Below, piece by piece: positions 28,715-38,224 of a DNA stretch of 64,000 nucleotides. The number at the start of each line of letters is the position of its first letter. Positions within the stretch are counted from its first letter, which is position 1. Below the pieces are notes generated by a model. That model was not told where the DNA came from. It did not search any database and worked only from the letters and a program-made list of their open reading frames with translations. The translations under genes were made by a program, and so were the position numbers. This DNA is from Paenibacillus sp. OV219 (GTDB taxonomy: Bacteria > Bacillota > Bacilli > Paenibacillales > Paenibacillaceae). The stretch covers positions 310,001-374,000 of the forward strand of contig NZ_FOCJ01000002.1 of assembly GCF_900110075.1 (NCBI RefSeq). Direction: 5' to 3'.

Positions 28715-29521
28715 TTGGATATTATAACGACGGAATTTTTTCAAAGGGCGCTCATAGGCGGCGTTCTGATTGGAATTACGGCTCCGCTCATGGGGCTGTT
28801 TCTTGTCTTGCGAAGACTTTCGATGATTGGCGATACGCTTGCGCATGTATCCATTGCAGGCGTGGCGCTTGGCTTCCTGATCGGCGTATATCCGGTCGCG
28901 GTTGGCCTCATCTTCGCGCTCGCGGCGACGTTTGCAATAGAGAAGCTGCGTAAGGCGTATAAGTCGTACGCTGAGCTTTCTATCGCTATCATTATGTCAG
29001 GCGGCGTTGCGCTTGCTTCGCTTCTGTTCACGATGGGGAAGGGCTTTAACGTGAGCGTAAGCGGTTATTTGTTCGGCAGTATCTATACGCTGGATACAAC
29101 GGATTTGGTGTTGATCGGGATCGTGACAGTTGTCGTATTGCTATCGGTAGGCTTGCATGCCAAAGAGCTGTTTCTGCTTACGTTCGACGAAGATGCCGCA
29201 GCTGTGAGCGGCTTGCCAACACGTTTCTTTAACTTTATGATTAGTGTGCTTACAGCACTTGTTATTAGTGTCTCTATCAAAATCGTAGGTGCGCTCCTTG
29301 TGTCCGCGCTGCTTACAATACCTGCCGCATGCAGCCTTGTTATCGCAAGGAGCTTCAGGCAGTCTGTCGTTACTGTTGTCGTCATAGCGGAGCTTGCTGT
29401 TGTTGCCGGCCTTTTGGCTGCAGGTGTATGGAACTTGGCGCCAGGCGGAACAATCGTCATGCTCTTAATTGTAATATTACTGCTGCTGCTTTCGGTTCGC
29501 CGGAGACTTAGCGCAGGTTGA
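28715..29521 (+). CDS. znuB: Zinc ABC transporter permease
   Basis: A 268-residue permease of the ABC-3 (ZnuB/TroC) family with about eight helices. Family segments include LRRLSMIGDTLAHVSIAGVA, the coupling region TFDEDAAAVSGLPTRFFN, and VGALLVSALLTIPAACSLVI. The start is TTG three bases after the znuC stop; its ribosome site is weak, so translation is probably coupled. An in-frame alternative start is not better. Confidence 0.92.
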   Translation: MDIITTEFFQRALIGGVLIGITAPLMGLFLVLRRLSMIGDTLAHVSIAGVALGFLIGVYPVAVGLIFALAATFAIEKLRKAYKSYAELSIAIIMSGGVALASLLFTMGKGFNVSVSGYLFGSIYTLDTTDLVLIGIVTVVVLLSVGLHAKELFLLTFDEDAAAVSGLPTRFFNFMISVLTALVISVSIKIVGALLVSALLTIPAACSLVIARSFRQSVVTVVVIAELAVVAGLLAAGVWNLAPGGTIVMLLIVILLLLLSVRRRLSAG

Positions 29522-29537
29522 AAGTGAAGGTGACATC

Positions 29538-30251
29538 ATGTCTGATGTAACGGTATGGGCTGCGTTCGGTGCGGGAATCGCTTCATTCATTTCCCCTTGC
29601 TGCTTGCCGCTCTATCCATCCTACTTGTCCTACATAACAGGCGTCTCTGTCAGTGATTTGAAGAGCGAGCATCCGGGCCGCGAAGTGCGGATGCGGACGA
29701 TGAGCCATACGCTGTTCTTTATTCTTGGTTTCTCCATCGTATATTACACGCTTGGCTATGGAACGAATGCATTCGCAGAGCTCTTCTCGCAGTATCAGGA
29801 TTTGATTCGGCAATTGTCCGCTGTCCTAATCATTCTTATGGGCTTCATCCTTATGGGGCTCATTCAACCTAAGATTCTACTTCGGGAGCTGAAAATGCCG
29901 CTGAAGCTCAAGCGCTCAGGCTATCTCGCTTCCTTCATCTTCGGTATCGGCTTCTCGGCAGGCTGGTCGCCATGTACCGGCCCGATTCTGGCGAGCATTC
30001 TGCTCATGGCAGCATCGGAGCCGGGCACATGGTTTGAGCTGACGACGGCATACGCGCTTGGCTTTGCTATCCCATTCTTCGTACTCGCCTTCTTCATCGG
30101 CTCCACGAGATGGATCGTCCGCTATTCCAGCATTATGATGAAAGTCGGTGGCGCAGGCATGCTAATCATGGGCATTCTTCTGTTCACCGACCAGATGACG
30201 CAAATCACCATTTGGCTGAATTCGATTACTCCAGAGTGGTTAAAATTTTAG
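29538..30251 (+). CDS. ccdA: Cytochrome c biogenesis / thiol-redox transmembrane protein CcdA
   Basis: A 237-residue, six-helix protein of the DsbD-gamma/CcdA family that carries electrons from cytoplasmic thioredoxin across the membrane. The two cysteine-bearing helices are visible: FISPCCLPLYPSYLSYITGV and GFSAGWSPCTGPILASILLM. Known clients are ResA and StoA-type thioredoxins in cytochrome c maturation and spore cortex synthesis. It lies 16 bases after znuB and may be co-transcribed with the zinc operon, although a functional link is not obvious. Confidence 0.92.
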   Translation: MSDVTVWAAFGAGIASFISPCCLPLYPSYLSYITGVSVSDLKSEHPGREVRMRTMSHTLFFILGFSIVYYTLGYGTNAFAELFSQYQDLIRQLSAVLIILMGFILMGLIQPKILLRELKMPLKLKRSGYLASFIFGIGFSAGWSPCTGPILASILLMAASEPGTWFELTTAYALGFAIPFFVLAFFIGSTRWIVRYSSIMMKVGGAGMLIMGILLFTDQMTQITIWLNSITPEWLKF

Positions 30252-30439
30252 TGGTTTTGATGTTGACGGAACTTATTCAATAATGAGCGCATGAAAAAGC
30301 TTGTAGCCGGAGAGTTTACGTGCCGCCTTTGATGGGGTGTCCTATCCTTAAAGTCTCATCACAAAGGACACGCAATCAACAGCGGCCGCAGGCACAACTT
30401 TTTCAGCAGCGATTGCCCTTGAACTCTTAAATGGAGTCT

Positions 30440-31510
30440 CTAAGTGAAGTATTCGATAGTCGCATCCTCAAAATGCTCAAAGATGCGCTCCGAGATAAAC
30501 ATCCGGAGCGCTTCTGCTTGTTCATCAGGGTAGACGTATTTGCCCTGTCCCCAGCGGCCCCACTTGTACTTGCGCTTCTCAATGTCCATCTCAAGCTTCG
30601 TTCGGGGGTAGCGCTTCTCGATGACGTTCTTCGCTGTCTTCGTGAAGCGATGCTGGATGAGCTCGAACGTAAGACCAGATGACGCGTCCTTCGGCAAGGA
30701 CGCCGCCAATGAGGAGAGCAGCTCGGCATAGCCCTCCTGCCAGCCTTCGTGCCAGATGATCGGCGCGATAATAAAACCGAGCGGATAGCCAGCTCGGGCA
30801 ATCTTGGCGGCAGCTTCAATGCGGTCCTCGAAGCGTGATGTAGACGGCTCGAAGTTCTTGATCACATACTTGGCATTCACGCTAAACCGCACACGGGTAT
30901 GGCCGTTATGCTGGATATCAAGCAGCGAATCGACATAATGAAACTTTGTCACGAACCGCAGACGGCCGTATTCTTGATCCGCCATGAACGTGATCAGCTC
31001 CCGCAAGCTGCCGGTTATCGGCTCAAGCCCGACTGGATCGGAGGTACAGGCGGCTTCGAACCTTGTGATCTCCGGTATACGCTCGTCGATGTAACCTTTT
31101 GCAGCGTGCATGATTTCATCTGTATTGACATACACCCGAATATAAGGCTTTGCACCAAGGGTAGTCTGCAAGTAGCAATAGTGGCAGTGGCCCATACAGC
31201 CCGTTGCGATTGGAATGGCATATTCCGCCGATGGCTTGGAAGTATCGAACTTCAACGTTTTGCGGATGCCGACAACAAGTGTACGCTTAGCGATCTTGTA
31301 CTGCTCCAGCTCGGATTCGCCTGGCAGGTTCGTTATTCGGTTATGGGAGGTTGTCATCCGGTAGGGGATACCGAGCGACTTGACCCATTCCATAATGTGC
31401 TGCCCTTTCGGATAATCGAGTGCGGAGGGCTCAAAATAAACAAGTTCCGGAATGAACGATTCATGAACGGATTTCTTAGCCGCAGGCCTAACAAGCAAGG
31501 TGGTGCTCAA
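30440..31510 (-). CDS. splB: Spore photoproduct lyase
   Basis: A 356-residue radical-SAM enzyme that reverses the spore photoproduct (methylene-linked thymine dimer) during germination. The [4Fe-4S] cysteines are C105, C109 and C112 in ATGCMGHCHYCYLQTT, and the conserved H-atom-donor cysteine is C155 in FEAACTSDPVG. The rest (LRFVTKFHYVDSLLD, then ELIQHRFTKTAKNVIEKRYP and KYKWGRWGQGKYVY) matches B. subtilis SplB closely. I choose the TTG at 31510 because AAAGGAGG lies 11 bases upstream; an ATG at 31537 would place that site inside the coding region. No splA or sigma-G promoter was identified with confidence. Confidence 0.93.
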   Translation of the reverse strand: MSTTLLVRPAAKKSVHESFIPELVYFEPSALDYPKGQHIMEWVKSLGIPYRMTTSHNRITNLPGESELEQYKIAKRTLVVGIRKTLKFDTSKPSAEYAIPIATGCMGHCHYCYLQTTLGAKPYIRVYVNTDEIMHAAKGYIDERIPEITRFEAACTSDPVGLEPITGSLRELITFMADQEYGRLRFVTKFHYVDSLLDIQHNGHTRVRFSVNAKYVIKNFEPSTSRFEDRIEAAAKIARAGYPLGFIIAPIIWHEGWQEGYAELLSSLAASLPKDASSGLTFELIQHRFTKTAKNVIEKRYPRTKLEMDIEKRKYKWGRWGQGKYVYPDEQAEALRMFISERIFEHFEDATIEYFT

Positions 31511-31718
31511 GGTGGAAGCTGCCTCCTTTAAGATCATCGGACATACCTGTAGTTTGGTGGTATAAGGGCAGGATCAAACATGGAAAGTTCAGTCGGACAG
31601 GTTGCGGCACCTATAGAAGGCAGTGTAGAATACTAAGAGTGAAGAGTCAGTTAGCATAATTTAGCACTAGTCGAACAATCCTAACGTACGGGATGACGGT
31701 GAATGGAGGAACGAGCAA

Positions 31719-32147
31719 ATGCCTACTCCAAGTATGGAGGATTATTTGGAACGGATTTATAAATTGATTGATGAGAAAGGCTACGCCCGTGTCTCGGATA
31801 TAGCAGAAGGGCTTGAGGTTCATCCTTCATCAGTGACGAAGATGATTCAGAAGTTGGATAAAGATCATTATTTGATCTATGAGAAATATCGGGGGCTAGT
31901 GCTCACGGGCAAAGGGAAGAAGATGGGCAAGCGGCTTGTGGAACGCCATCACTTACTGGAGTCGTTTCTTACTGTCATTGGTGTACAGGAAGAGAACATC
32001 TATAAAGATGTCGAAGGCATTGAACATCACTTGAGCTGGGATTCAATCACTTGCATCGAAACGCTTGTTGAGTTCTTCCGTAGAGAGCCTGCGCGGTTGG
32101 AGGAATTCCGGTCGGTTCATGCCGAGCTGAATAGCGATAACTTATAA
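31719..32147 (+). CDS. mntR: Manganese-sensing regulator MntR (DtxR family)
   Basis: A 142-residue metalloregulator, the same length as B. subtilis MntR. It represses manganese uptake genes when loaded with Mn(II). All MntR metal ligands are in register: D8 and E11 in [10 protein letters not shown]77 in VERHHLLE, and E99, E102, H103 in [11 protein letters not shown]. The winged helix is in residues 25-60 ([20 protein letters not shown]). Asp8 rather than Met at position 8 is the manganese-selective form. It lies upstream of the yqhQ region as in B. subtilis. Confidence 0.95.
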   Translation: MPTPSMEDYLERIYKLIDEKGYARVSDIAEGLEVHPSSVTKMIQKLDKDHYLIYEKYRGLVLTGKGKKMGKRLVERHHLLESFLTVIGVQEENIYKDVEGIEHHLSWDSITCIETLVEFFRREPARLEEFRSVHAELNSDNL

Positions 32148-32154
32148 ATATACG

Positions 32155-32199
32155 AAAGGGGCATCCCTCAGCCACGGCTGAAGGATGCCCCTTATTAAT
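32155..32199. terminator. Bidirectional terminator
   Basis: Near-perfect 18-bp stem AAGGGGCATCC-TCAGCC / GGCTGA-GGATGCCCCTT with a 2-nt loop, between mntR and the converging small membrane protein gene. Confidence 0.88.
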
Positions 32200-32205
32200 T
32201 GTGTG

Positions 32206-32496
32206 TTAGTGATACTTAGGTAAGTTGTCGTCATCCTTGCCGCCTTCAATAACGCGGAAAGGCATATTCTTGCGCTGCTTGCTCTTGGCAGGCTGATCTT
32301 TGCGGGATTGCGTCTTGTAACGCGGCTTCGCTTTCGTTCTGACGCCGCCTGGCGGAAACTTATACAGCAGATAAACCACGCCGAACACAACAACTGGAAT
32401 GAGAAGCTGATAGGGATTGCTGATCGTTTGCGAAACAATGCCGATGACGACGAGCACAAGGATGACGATGGACAACAGGCTCATTTTACGAGGCAT
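32206..32496 (-). CDS. Small membrane protein with basic tail
   Basis: A 96-residue protein. Two adjacent hydrophobic segments (about residues 7-24, LLSIVILVLVVIGIVSQTI, and 30-44, LLIPVVVFGVVYLLY) are followed by a long Lys/Arg/Gln-rich tail (RTKAKPRYKTQSRKDQPAKS). The ATG at 32496 has AAAGGGTG 6 bases upstream. It occupies the yqhP position of the B. subtilis order, but I see no clear similarity to YqhP. Function is unknown. Confidence 0.7.
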   Translation of the reverse strand: MPRKMSLLSIVILVLVVIGIVSQTISNPYQLLIPVVVFGVVYLLYKFPPGGVRTKAKPRYKTQSRKDQPAKSKQRKNMPFRVIEGGKDDDNLPKYH

Positions 32497-32547
32497 GGTT
32501 CTCACCCTTTCTTCCCGAATCTAAGACTCAATTGTGAAACGGTTTCT

Positions 32548-33507
32548 TTACGGCTTGCTCACTTGGCCATCGAGCTCAAGCATCCGGTTAAAGGAAGCGA
32601 TCGATACAGCCACTTGGTCATCCGTAGGTTCTTTCGTTGTCAGCTTCTGGAGCCACAGGCCCGGATAGCCGAGGAAACGCAGAACAGGCAAATCGCGAAG
32701 CGCGTTCGTGAAGCGAAGCGCTTCATAGGATGCGCCTAGAACGACTGGGAGGAGCAGAAGGCGCAAGTAAATCCGTTCCCAGAGCGAATCCCAATGGAAG
32801 AAGGAATAGACGATAACACCGACAAGTACAGAGAAGACGATAAAGCTACTACCGCAGCGGTAATGAAGTCGTGTGAACTTCTGAACATTAGAGACGGTTA
32901 GTTCCGCTCCCGCTTCATAGGCGCTTATTACTTTATGCTCCGCACCGTGATATTGGAACAGGCGCTTAATAAGCGGTGTTAACGAGATAATATATAAATA
33001 TGAGAGCAAGAACAAAATTTTGATAACACCTTCAATAAGATTGTGCAAGACCCGGTTGTTGAAGGAGTTCTGGAAGAGAAGCTGTTCAATAATGGCAGGT
33101 ACGAGTGTGAAAACGATCTTACCAAAGGCGAAAGACAATATACCTGCAACGGCGACGCCGACAATCATACTGAGGCTCCAGCCGCTTTTTTCTTCTTTTT
33201 TAGCCGGTTTCGCAGCACTGGTTTCGGCTTCCTTCGGATCCGAAAGCTCGTCTTCTGCGTAGGATTCCATGGAGAAGTTCAAATGCTGCGAGCCCTTCGC
33301 GCTCGATTCGAGTATAGCGACTACGCCGCGGAGAAGCGGAATTTTCTTCAATCTTTGAATCCAAGGCTTTGACGTTCTCGGCACTTCGTAAAAAATAATT
33401 TCATTATTTTTGCGCCGTACGGCAGTGACATTCGCGTGACGGCCTGCAAACATAACACCTTCGATGACGGCTTGTCCGCCATAAATATTTTGTGTGCTTT
33501 GAGACAA
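32548..33507 (-). CDS. yqhQ: DUF1385 membrane protein YqhQ
   Basis: A 319-residue membrane protein of the DUF1385 family. Its N-terminal signature is YGGQAVIEGVMFAGRH. It continues with the conserved FQYHGAEHKVISAYEAG (a possible metal or catalytic His cluster) and several helices, ending PGLWLQKLTTKEPTDDQ. The function is unresolved. A charged loop of about 25 residues (DPKEAETSAAKPAKKEEKSG) separates the first domain from the membrane part. It is divergent from yqhR, as expected in this conserved neighbourhood. Confidence 0.9.
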   Translation of the reverse strand: MSQSTQNIYGGQAVIEGVMFAGRHANVTAVRRKNNEIIFYEVPRTSKPWIQRLKKIPLLRGVVAILESSAKGSQHLNFSMESYAEDELSDPKEAETSAAKPAKKEEKSGWSLSMIVGVAVAGILSFAFGKIVFTLVPAIIEQLLFQNSFNNRVLHNLIEGVIKILFLLSYLYIISLTPLIKRLFQYHGAEHKVISAYEAGAELTVSNVQKFTRLHYRCGSSFIVFSVLVGVIVYSFFHWDSLWERIYLRLLLLPVVLGASYEALRFTNALRDLPVLRFLGYPGLWLQKLTTKEPTDDQVAVSIASFNRMLELDGQVSKP

Positions 33508-33719
33508 GGGCGAATCACCATCCTTTAGTTAGACATAAGTTCGATAATAGCTATGAATACGCTACCTACTACCTCTATTGTACTTGATTCTGCCGCTATT
33601 TGCGAGCGCCATCCATTCCCTCATTTCACGAAAGCAAGCCGATTTGGGAGCGGCTCGTTTGCGCATACTACTATCCATTACAGCAGTGTACAACTATAAG
33701 GCAATGGAGGAAACTTATT

Positions 33720-34244
33720 TTGCGTAAAATACAGACGAACGGTCAGCATAAAGGGACAAAAAACGATTACGATGGCAGCACACATACGAACCCTACCGCG
33801 TATTGCTTCAAGCTTGGTTTTTTTGCAGGGCTGTTCTGGGGCTTGGTGCATTGGCTGCTTTTTGCGTTAAACTTTACGAAGGTCATGCCGGGATTTCTTG
33901 TTGACCCGTTCCTGAAGCAGTCTTTCCTGCGAATGTGGTATGGACATTTAGTCGGGGTTGCTGCGTTCATTGTGTTCTCGATTGTCGCGACGTTCATCTA
34001 TAAGCTGCTCCTTGGGCGTCTGTTCGGTCCATGGCCCGGCATCCTCTATGGATTGTTCTGGTGGGCGCTGCTCTTCATGACGATTGGGCCTGCGATGAGT
34101 ATGACGAAGCCTTATAACAAAATTGGCTACGAGACTTTGATTTCCGAATGCTGCCTATTCGTGCTGTGGGGATTGTTCATTGGATACACGATCGTTTTTG
34201 AATTTACGGATGAGGCAGGGCGAGAGCCGGCTGGTGCGAGTTAA
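33720..34244 (+). CDS. yqhR: Membrane protein YqhR
   Basis: A 174-residue, four-helix membrane protein of the YqhR family. Features include CFKLGFFAGLFWGLVHWLLF, FTKVMPGFLVDPF and a last helix LFVLWGLFIGYTIVFEFTDE. The TTG at 33720 has TGGAGG 9 bases upstream; the frame to 33600 adds 40 unsupported residues. Role unknown; it is syntenic with aroQ (yqhS) and yqhT. Confidence 0.82.
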   Translation: MRKIQTNGQHKGTKNDYDGSTHTNPTAYCFKLGFFAGLFWGLVHWLLFALNFTKVMPGFLVDPFLKQSFLRMWYGHLVGVAAFIVFSIVATFIYKLLLGRLFGPWPGILYGLFWWALLFMTIGPAMSMTKPYNKIGYETLISECCLFVLWGLFIGYTIVFEFTDEAGREPAGAS

Positions 34245-34334
34245 TGGATGACATGAGCGGGAGGGTGAGCACTTCTCAAAGCGTGGGTCTTTGTGGTAGA
34301 ATGTCTATTGATCTATGTGCCGGGAGGATTCTCC

Positions 34335-34772
34335 ATGACTCGAATACTTGTACTTAACGGACCGAATTTAAACATGCTTGGCATTCGTGAGCCTGGTGTT
34401 TACGGTTCAATGTCGCTTCAAGCGATTGAGGAGTTGCTGCAGGAGACCGCGGCATCGCTTGGTGTGGATATTTCGTTCTTCCAATCGAATCACGAAGGGG
34501 CTATTATCGACCGGATTCATGAGGCCTATGGCCAAATGGACGGAATCGTCATGAACCCCGGAGCGTTCACTCACTACAGCATTGCCATTCGCGATGCGAT
34601 CAGCAGCGTCGGCCTTCCTGTCGTTGAGGTGCATTTATCGAACATTCATAAGCGGGAAGCGTTTCGTCATGTTTCAGTCATCGCTCCAGTTGCGGTCGGA
34701 CAGATTGCAGGGTTTGGCGCGCAAAGCTATGTGCTTGGACTTCACGCGCTAGTGAATCAACTGAAGCAGTAA
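34335..34772 (+). CDS. aroQ: Type II 3-dehydroquinate dehydratase
   Basis: A 145-residue dodecameric enzyme of the shikimate pathway that converts 3-dehydroquinate to 3-dehydroshikimate. The family motifs are complete: [20 protein letters not shown] (with the flexible-loop Arg and catalytic Tyr), [30 protein letters not shown] and [16 protein letters not shown]. The ATG has GGGAGGA 7 bases upstream. It precedes the M24 peptidase gene by 20 bases, as in B. subtilis yqhS-yqhT. Confidence 0.95.
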   Translation: MTRILVLNGPNLNMLGIREPGVYGSMSLQAIEELLQETAASLGVDISFFQSNHEGAIIDRIHEAYGQMDGIVMNPGAFTHYSIAIRDAISSVGLPVVEVHLSNIHKREAFRHVSVIAPVAVGQIAGFGAQSYVLGLHALVNQLKQ

Positions 34773-34792
34773 TAAGAAAAAGGGTGATACTT

Positions 34793-35866
34793 TTGACACA
34801 GAAACGTTTAGCCGGATTGCGAGATAAGCTGCCTGCATTGCAGGTAGATGCGATTCTCGTAACAAGTGCCGTTAATCGTCGGTACATAAGCGGATTTACA
34901 GGTTCTTCAGGTTATTTGCTCATCACGGCTGCAAACAGCTGGCTGCTTACGGACTTCCGTTATATGACGCAAGCGCCGGAGCAAGCGACGCATTTCTCAG
35001 TGGTGGAGCACGGTCCGAAATGGATTGAGACCGTGAGGGAGCTGGCCGAGCAAGCGGGCGTACGCAAACTTGCTTTTGAGCAGGATCATGTCGTATTCAG
35101 CAGCTACTCTGACTGGAAAGGTGCGCTTGGCTCGATCGAGCTCGTACCGGTGTCGGGTGCAATTGAACAGCTTCGGTTGTATAAGGATGAAGCAGAGCTT
35201 GCCGTTATTCGTGAAGCTTGCGCGCTTGCGGATGAGACGTTCCAGCACATCCTTGGCTTCATCAAGCCAGGCATCAGCGAACGCGCTGTTGCGCTTGAGA
35301 TGGAGATGTACATGCGGGGCAAAGGCGCAACGTCGTCTTCGTTCGATACGATTGTCGCATCAGGTGAGCGTTCCGCGCTGCCGCACGGTGTTGCAAGCGA
35401 TCGGATCATTGGCAATAATGAGTTTGTAAAGCTTGACTTTGGTGCTCTTCTCAAAGGCTACTGCTCCGATTTGACAAGAACGATCGTTGTAGGCAAGCCG
35501 ACAGACAAGCACCGCGAAATTTATGAGATCGTGCTTGAAGCGCAAATGGCTGCACTTGCTGGCATAAAACCTGGCATGACAGGCCGTGAAGCGGATGCAA
35601 TTGCACGAGACATCATTACGAAGTATGGCTACGGTGACAAGTTCGGTCACGGCACAGGCCATGGCTTCGGGATGGAAATTCACGAAGCGCCTCGAGTGTC
35701 GGTCGGCGGAACGAGCGTGCTTGAACCGGGTATGACCGTTACGGTGGAGCCGGGCATTTACTTGCCAGGATTCGGCGGCGTTCGGATCGAGGATGACATT
35801 GTCATTACCGAGAATGGAAATTCGTTATTAACCTCATCTCCGAAGGCATTGTTTATTTTGGAATGA
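34793..35866 (+). CDS. yqhT: Xaa-Pro aminopeptidase-like M24 peptidase (YqhT)
   Basis: A 357-residue dinuclear metallopeptidase of the aminopeptidase P / prolidase group. The N-terminal creatinase-like domain spans about 1-130. The pita-bread catalytic domain holds the five metal ligands: two Asp in VKLDFGALLKGYCSDLTR, His in GHGTGHGFGMEIHE, and two Glu in TVEPGIYLPGFGGVRIEDD. It likely removes Xaa-Pro residues from peptides. Its position directly before efp (which rescues polyproline translation) is conserved in Bacillales. The TTG start has AAGGGTG 6 bases upstream; an in-frame GTG at 34784 overlaps that site. Confidence 0.92.
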   Translation: MTQKRLAGLRDKLPALQVDAILVTSAVNRRYISGFTGSSGYLLITAANSWLLTDFRYMTQAPEQATHFSVVEHGPKWIETVRELAEQAGVRKLAFEQDHVVFSSYSDWKGALGSIELVPVSGAIEQLRLYKDEAELAVIREACALADETFQHILGFIKPGISERAVALEMEMYMRGKGATSSSFDTIVASGERSALPHGVASDRIIGNNEFVKLDFGALLKGYCSDLTRTIVVGKPTDKHREIYEIVLEAQMAALAGIKPGMTGREADAIARDIITKYGYGDKFGHGTGHGFGMEIHEAPRVSVGGTSVLEPGMTVTVEPGIYLPGFGGVRIEDDIVITENGNSLLTSSPKALFILE

Positions 35867-35970
35867 GTTTTATAAAAAAGCGGTGAGAGCTTCGGCTCTG
35901 CTACCCCCGCATTACCAATTGCAAGGTGAGTTGGAACCCATCAATCACCTAACCACAGGAGGAAATACCA

Positions 35971-36528
35971 GTGATTTCAGTAAATGATTTTAAAACAGGC
36001 CTTACCGTTGAGATAGACGGCGATATCTTCACAGTTCTTGATTTCCAACATGTTAAACCAGGTAAAGGCGCAGCTTTCGTTCGTTCGAAGCTGAAAAACC
36101 TGCGTAACGGCAATACAGTTGAAAGAACATTCCGTGCTGGCGAGAACATCGGCAAAGCGAACATCGAGAACCGTGCGGTACAATACCTGTACAACTCCGG
36201 CGTTGAGTATTCGTTCATGGATAACGAAAGTTTCGACCAGTTCACGCTTGACAAGAAGCAGCTGGAGTGGGAAATCAACTTCCTGAAAGAAAACATGACA
36301 GTTAACATCACGAGCTACAACGATGAAATCATCGGTATCCAATTGCCTAATAACGTAGACCTGAAAGTAACAGAAACAGAGCCAGGCGTTAAAGGTAACA
36401 CAGCGCAAGGTGCAACGAAGACAGCAACGGTTGAAACAGGCCTGAACGTTCAAGTTCCGCTGTTCATCAACGAAGGCGACGTTCTTCTCATCGACACGCG
36501 CGATGGCAAGTACATTTCCCGTGCTTAG
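35971..36528 (+). CDS. efp: Translation elongation factor P
   Basis: A 185-residue tRNA-shaped factor that relieves ribosome stalling at polyproline. Its three domains are the KOW-like N-terminus (1-65) with the modifiable lysine K32 in VKPGKGAAF, the OB domain (about 68-127) and the C-terminal OB domain (130-185) ending [14 protein letters not shown]. The loop PGKG is the Bacillus type. The GTG start is 7 bases after AGGAGG. It ends in its own terminator. Confidence 0.96.
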   Translation: MISVNDFKTGLTVEIDGDIFTVLDFQHVKPGKGAAFVRSKLKNLRNGNTVERTFRAGENIGKANIENRAVQYLYNSGVEYSFMDNESFDQFTLDKKQLEWEINFLKENMTVNITSYNDEIIGIQLPNNVDLKVTETEPGVKGNTAQGATKTATVETGLNVQVPLFINEGDVLLIDTRDGKYISRA

Positions 36529-36541
36529 TTAATACCAGACG

Positions 36542-36577
36542 AAACCGCTCGGTCTTAGTGCCGCGCGGTTTTTTGTT
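36542..36577 (+). terminator. Terminator of efp
   Basis: Hairpin AAACCGC-CGG / CCG-GCGGTTT followed by TTTTTTGTTG. Confidence 0.88.
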
Positions 36578-36606
36578 GTCTGTTCATATTCAAAAACATG
36601 CAATTG

Positions 36607-36615
36607 TGTTATAAT
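36607..36615 (+). promoter_or_regulatory. Extended -10 promoter of lysC
   Basis: TGTTATAAT, an extended -10 element (TGnTATAAT), 64 bases before the lysC start. No good -35 hexamer is seen, which is compatible with extended -10 promoters. No lysine riboswitch can be made out in the short leader. Confidence 0.6.
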
Positions 36616-36678
36616 CTTGTGTTATAAAAGTACTTCATACTCTACTTAAGATCGAACAACGTTGGGAGTGGATTAGCA

Positions 36679-37932
36679 GTGTCGTTGATAGTAATGAAAT
36701 TCGGCGGCAGCTCCGTTGGCTCAACTGAGCGGATGCAGCGCGTTGCAAGACGTATCGCCGATTATAAAGAGGCTGGCCACAAAGTCGTTGTTGTCGTTTC
36801 GGCAATGGGCGATACGACAGACGATTTAATTGAACAATCTAAACAGCTTAACGCCAATCCGCCTGCACGTGAGATGGATATGCTGCTAACAGTTGGTGAG
36901 CAAATATCGATCGCGTTACTGTCGATGGCTATAGATGCAATTGGTCTGAAATCCAAGTCGTTCACAGGCTGGCAGGCCGGCATTCAAACGGAAGCGGTTC
37001 ACGGCAAGGCACGTATTTCTGACATTCAACCTGATCGGATTTTCTCAGCGCTGGACAATGGTTTCGCCGTAATCGTAGCTGGTTTCCAAGGTGCGACAGA
37101 AGAAGGCGAGATCACGACGCTCGGGCGCGGCGGTTCCGATACGACGGCAGTTGCTCTAGCGGCAGCGCTCAAAGCCGACGTGTGTGAGATCTATACGGAT
37201 GTAGACGGCATATACTCGACCGACCCGCGTGTTGTGAAGTGCGCGCGCAAGCTGGATGAAATCACGTACGATGAGATGCTGGAGCTGGCCAATCTTGGCG
37301 CAGCTGTCCTGCACCCTCGCGCGGTTGAATATGCGAAAAATTACAATGTTAATCTTGTTGTACGATCTAGCTTTACGCAAAACGAAGGCACAAGTGTGAA
37401 GGAGACTGCAGTTATGGAACAAGGAAATGCCGTTCGCGGTATCGCATTTGACAAAAATGTAGCACGTATTAGTATCTTGGGCGTCGAGGATATTCCAGGC
37501 GTTCTTGCAAAAGTATTCGGAGCGCTAGCATCGAGCGGTGTCGACGTCGATATTATTGTACAAAGCGGTACGCAAGACGGTAGAGCGGACTTCGCGTTCA
37601 CCGTTACACTGACGGACAAGGATAAAGCCATTGCAGTTGTAGAGCGTATTCGTGGTGAAGTGCCTTACCGTGAAGTGACTTCCGAGGAGAACCTCGTGAA
37701 GGTTTCCATCGTTGGCGCAGGGATGGTTAGCAACCCAGGCGTTGCAGCAAAAATGTTCGCAGCGATCTATGAGCAAGGCATCAGCATCAAGCTTGTAACG
37801 ACTTCCGAAATTCGCCTCTCCGTCGTAATCAGCGAAGAGCATACACACGATGTTGTCCGCGCGCTGCACACAGCGTACGACCTTGATACAGCTGAGCAAG
37901 CTTTCGTAGGCGGCCCACAGGATCGCCGTTAG
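36679..37932 (+). CDS. lysC: Aspartate kinase
   Basis: A 417-residue enzyme phosphorylating aspartate, the first step towards lysine, threonine, methionine and spore diaminopimelate/dipicolinate. The kinase domain begins VMKFGGSSVGSTERM and contains TTLGRGGSDTTAVALAAAL and IYTDVDGIYSTDPR. The C-terminal half has two ACT domains (ISILGVEDIPGVLAKVFGAL and KVSIVGAGMVSNPGVAAKMF) that bind feedback amino acids. The length fits the alpha subunit of the lysine-type enzymes, and an internal start for the beta subunit would be usual. The GTG start follows GGGAG. This gene is not in this place in B. subtilis. Confidence 0.93.
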   Translation: MSLIVMKFGGSSVGSTERMQRVARRIADYKEAGHKVVVVVSAMGDTTDDLIEQSKQLNANPPAREMDMLLTVGEQISIALLSMAIDAIGLKSKSFTGWQAGIQTEAVHGKARISDIQPDRIFSALDNGFAVIVAGFQGATEEGEITTLGRGGSDTTAVALAAALKADVCEIYTDVDGIYSTDPRVVKCARKLDEITYDEMLELANLGAAVLHPRAVEYAKNYNVNLVVRSSFTQNEGTSVKETAVMEQGNAVRGIAFDKNVARISILGVEDIPGVLAKVFGALASSGVDVDIIVQSGTQDGRADFAFTVTLTDKDKAIAVVERIRGEVPYREVTSEENLVKVSIVGAGMVSNPGVAAKMFAAIYEQGISIKLVTTSEIRLSVVISEEHTHDVVRALHTAYDLDTAEQAFVGGPQDRR

Positions 37933-37953
37933 AATATAGAGGTTTATAAGATG

Positions 37954-37992
37954 GGAGCAGCAGTGCCTTTGGGTGCTGCTGTTTTTTTATTT
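37954..37992 (+). terminator. Terminator of lysC
   Basis: Hairpin AGCAGCA / TGCTGCT with a short inner stem, followed by GTTTTTTTATTTT. The following 170 bases (to about 38165) hold no gene that I can see. Confidence 0.88.
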
Positions 37993-38165
37993 TGTGGCGG
38001 GGGAGTGGCTGCGGCTGCGGTGAACAAGGTTAAGGAACACATTTGGTGAGAAGTGGTGGGGGAAAGTTCCGTGAGGAACTATGTCGTAGTGGGGATTTTG
38101 GAGAAATGGAGTAAATGTAGTCAAAGAGAGTACCCCAGGTATCTACATTCAGTCAATATAAAACT

Positions 38166-38207
38166 AAAAAGAAGCTCTTCGGAACGTCCGAGCGAGCTTC
38201 TTGTTTG
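38166..38207 (-). terminator. Terminator of the DUF441 gene
   Basis: On the minus strand, stem AAGAAGCTC-TCGG / CCGA-GAGCTTCTT followed by TTTTAGTTTTAT. Confidence 0.88.
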
Positions 38208-38224
38208 TTAAAGCCTTTACACCG

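Noticed and set aside
36616-36678. Lysine riboswitch before lysC
   Set aside because: The leader after the -10 is only about 60 bases, far too short for an L-box, and none of its motifs is visible.
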